From positions 1 through 64,000 of the forward strand of contig CAVTBE010000014.1 of NCBI GenBank assembly GCA_963732845.1: a stretch of DNA of 64,000 nt, written 5' to 3'. The position numbers and the translations under genes are program-made. The DNA is from CAVSRC01 sp963732845 (lineage in GTDB: Bacteria > Pseudomonadota > Alphaproteobacteria > Rhizobiales > Kaistiaceae). The notes beneath the pieces are model-generated. The model was given only the letters and a program-made list of their open reading frames with translations, was not told the DNA's origin and made no database searches. Each line of letters opens with the position of its first letter. Position 1 is the first letter of the stretch. Shown here one piece after another: positions 62,466 to 64,000 of this stretch.

Positions 62466-63107
62466 ATGCTCGACTATCTCCTCAATGCGCTGGTCACGTT
62501 GCTGGTTACCGTCGACCCGCTCGGCCTGGCGCCGGTCTTCGTGGTCCTCACTACCGGCATGGCCGGCGGCGCCCGGCGCCAGACGGCCTATCGTGCCACC
62601 GCCGTGGCGGCCGGCGTGCTCGTCGCTTTCGCGCTCATCGGCGAACCGCTCATCGGCATTCTCGGCATCTCGCTGCCGGCCTTCCGCATTTCCGGCGGCC
62701 TGCTGCTGTTCGCCATCGCCTTCGAGATGATCTTCGGCCTGCGCATGGCGCGCAAGACCAGCGCCGCCCACGACGCCGCCAATCGCGAAGAGCCGAGCCA
62801 TATCGCGGTGTTCCCGCTGGCGATCCCGCTGATCTCCGGCCCCGGCGCCATCTCGGCGACCATCCTGCTGGCAACGCGCGCGCCCTCGGCGCTGGGCACG
62901 ATCATGCTCATCGTCATCATCCTGCTGATGGTGGGGGCGTGCCTGGCGATCTTTCTGGTGGCCAACCGTGCCGACCGGCTGCTCGGCGAGACCGGGCGGA
63001 TCGTCGTCGGCCGCCTGCTCGGCTTGCTGCTCGCCGCCCTTGCCGTCCAGTTCGTCGCCGACGGAATCATGACATTCGCCAGCGGCGGCGGCACGCCGCA
63101 CGGCTGA
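62466..63107 (+). CDS. MarC-family integral membrane protein
   Basis: This 213-residue protein with six membrane segments carries MarC signatures: TVDPLGLAPVFVVLT near the N-terminus and FPLAIPLISGPGAISATI in the middle. Despite the name, the family is not a proven antibiotic-resistance factor. It is divergent from the DUF2157 gene and converges with ssb. Confidence 0.9.
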   Translation: MLDYLLNALVTLLVTVDPLGLAPVFVVLTTGMAGGARRQTAYRATAVAAGVLVAFALIGEPLIGILGISLPAFRISGGLLLFAIAFEMIFGLRMARKTSAAHDAANREEPSHIAVFPLAIPLISGPGAISATILLATRAPSALGTIMLIVIILLMVGACLAIFLVANRADRLLGETGRIVVGRLLGLLLAALAVQFVADGIMTFASGGGTPHG

Positions 63108-63167
63108 GCGGCGCGCCCACCGGTTCTCAAGGCCAGTAGCGTTCCCCGAGTCGGGACCGGCAGCCGC

Positions 63168-63650
63168 CTAGAACGGGATGTCGTCGTCGAGTTCCTCGGC
63201 AAGCGAAGCGCCGCCCGAGCGACCCTGCCCGCCTTGCGTCTCCATCGGGCTGGAGCGGCCGAAATCGCCGCCGGCAGATGCAGCGGTGCCGCCTTCGCCG
63301 CGCCCGTCGAGCATGGTCAGCTGGGAATTGAACCCCTGCAGCACGACCTCGGTGGAATAGCGTTCCTGGCCCGACTGGTCCTGCCATTTGCGCGTCTGCA
63401 ACTGGCCCTCGAGATAGACCTTGGAGCCCTTGCGCAGATACTGCTCGGCAATCCGGCAGAGCCCCTCGTTGAAGATCACCACCCGGTGCCACTCGGTCCG
63501 CTCGCGCCGTTCGCCGGTGGCCTTGTCGCGCCAGTTCTCCGAGGTCGCCACGCGGAGATTGGCGATCGGCCGCCCGTCGTTCGTCCGGCGGATTTCCGGG
63601 TCTGCGCCCAGATTGCCGATGAGAATGACCTTGTTGACGCTCCCGGCCAT
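63168..63650 (-). CDS. ssb: single-stranded DNA-binding protein
   Basis: This 160-residue SSB has an OB fold (about 1-110: MAGSVNKVILIGNLGADPEI, TEWHRVVIFNEGLCRIAEQY, KVYLEGQLQTRKWQD), a Gly/Ser/Gln-rich disordered linker and the acidic tip DDDIPF that binds partner proteins of replication and repair. An SOS-type box lies 95 bp upstream of its start (63745-63759). Confidence 0.97.
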   Translation of the reverse strand: MAGSVNKVILIGNLGADPEIRRTNDGRPIANLRVATSENWRDKATGERRERTEWHRVVIFNEGLCRIAEQYLRKGSKVYLEGQLQTRKWQDQSGQERYSTEVVLQGFNSQLTMLDGRGEGGTAASAGGDFGRSSPMETQGGQGRSGGASLAEELDDDIPF

Positions 63651-63744
63651 GGCGCTTGTCTCCTGCTCTCGTTCTTCGCCTGCTCCGCCGGACCCTAGTC
63701 CCTACGCCGCCGCGGCGGAGGGCAAAGCCGACCTTATCCACAAT

Positions 63745-63759
63745 GTTCTGTTTATGTTC
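63745..63759 (-). promoter_or_regulatory. SOS (LexA) box upstream of ssb
   Basis: GTTCTGTTTATGTTC is an exact GTTC-N7-GTTC, the LexA operator of alphaproteobacteria. It is 95 bp upstream of ssb, whose SOS control is known in related bacteria. The same gap serves the gene starting at 63905. Confidence 0.75.
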
Positions 63760-63824
63760 ACATCGAAAGGGCCGCCTGTCCAGCCTTTTCCGGCAGCGTT
63801 CGGCGGCAGGCGCCATCACCAGTT

Positions 63825-63838
63825 TTGATTTAGATCAA
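63825..63838 (+). promoter_or_regulatory. FNR/FixK-type box
   Basis: TTGATTTAGATCAA is a perfect TTGAT-N4-ATCAA palindrome, the binding site of FNR, FixK and Anr regulators. It lies about 67 bp before the GTG at 63905 and so probably controls that gene under low oxygen. Confidence 0.75.
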
Positions 63839-63904
63839 ATACAAGGACCCGCCGCCCATGCGCTTATCCGTGCGCGGGCTGCAAGGAGCACAGGCGGGGA
63901 CCAG

Positions 63905-64000
63905 GTGAACAACGACAAGATCGAGCGGCGCTACCCGCTGCTGCCCTGCCCCGTATGCAGGACGGCGCTGATCGGCGAGAAATCCGATCCCAGCCTGAAC
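63905..64000 (+). CDS. 5' end of a gene with a CPVC motif (partial, unknown)
   Basis: The first 32 codons read from a GTG at 63905: NNDKIERRYPLLPCPVCRTA and LIGEKSDPSLN. The CPVC pair suggests a zinc-ribbon or redox site. It runs off the window end. The FNR/FixK box upstream suggests low-oxygen control. No family can be named from so little; the start rests on an AGG sequence nearby. Confidence 0.45.
   Translation, partial: MNNDKIERRYPLLPCPVCRTALIGEKSDPSLN

Noticed and set aside
60725..63139. 804-codon plus-strand frame across the DUF2157 and marC genes
   Set aside because: Charged, repetitive composition, antisense or out of frame to recognised membrane proteins. It is a shadow frame.

Overview
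The window is GC-rich chromosomal DNA from an alphaproteobacterium, most likely a Hyphomicrobiales/Rhizobiales member close to Mesorhizobium and other Phyllobacteriaceae. The reasons are gene content and order: rlpA-dacA-tmk-holB-metG; mazG-hflX-hfq-dat-trkH-trkA-ntrX-ntrY-ntrC-ntrB-dusB facing ispDF; lipA with a Coq10-type gene; pdhA-pdhB-pdhC-lpdA with a lipoyl domain on E1-beta; a fused ispDF; and alphaproteobacterial regulatory motifs (a GTTC-N7-GTTC SOS box before ssb, a TTAA-N7-TTAA CtrA-type site before rlpA). The genus is an inference.

Positions 1-11.1 kb are accessory and decaying. An ABC ATPase (cut by the window start), an exported protein and an OmpR/QseC-type two-component system are followed by wreckage: an IS5-type transposase remnant joined to the C-terminal half of a polyprenyl diphosphate synthase, an IS21 IstB tail, an intact yccF and MFS transporter, and a PiT phosphate transporter that carries an internal stop and is cut by an insertion. 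That insertion is an IS3-family element which itself contains an intact IS1111-group (IS110-family) element. A 1.2-kb stretch without intact genes and a degenerate tRNA-Ser(TGA) mark the edge of this zone.

Positions 11.6-50.3 kb are mostly core chromosome: envelope genes (rlpA, dacA), tmk-holB-metG, a CDF metal exporter, TatD and PhnP-like hydrolases, mazG, hflX-hfq, Trk potassium uptake, both nitrogen two-component systems (NtrBC, NtrYX), dusB, ispDF, lipoate synthesis, small stress membrane proteins, and the pyruvate dehydrogenase operon with a FtsB/DivIC-type division gene and a GGDEF-EAL protein upstream.

Positions 50.3-64 kb hold enolase with its terminator, a soluble cytochrome c facing an unusual membrane protein with one CxxCH motif, a PBP4-type peptidase, a flavin monooxygenase, queF, several membrane proteins of poorly known families, kdsA, marC, ssb, and the first 32 codons of a gene preceded by a perfect FNR/FixK box.

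Three otherwise ordinary genes (eno, the PBP4-type gene and an unknown gene at 20.4-21.0 kb) each contain what looks like one extra base. Because eno is a core glycolytic gene, sequence error is a real possibility and these breaks should be read with care. Points most worth follow-up are the nested transposons with a candidate bridge RNA, the REP-like palindromes translated inside the pdhC linker, a 184-bp MITE-like element at 48.3 kb, and the uncharacterised membrane cytochrome.
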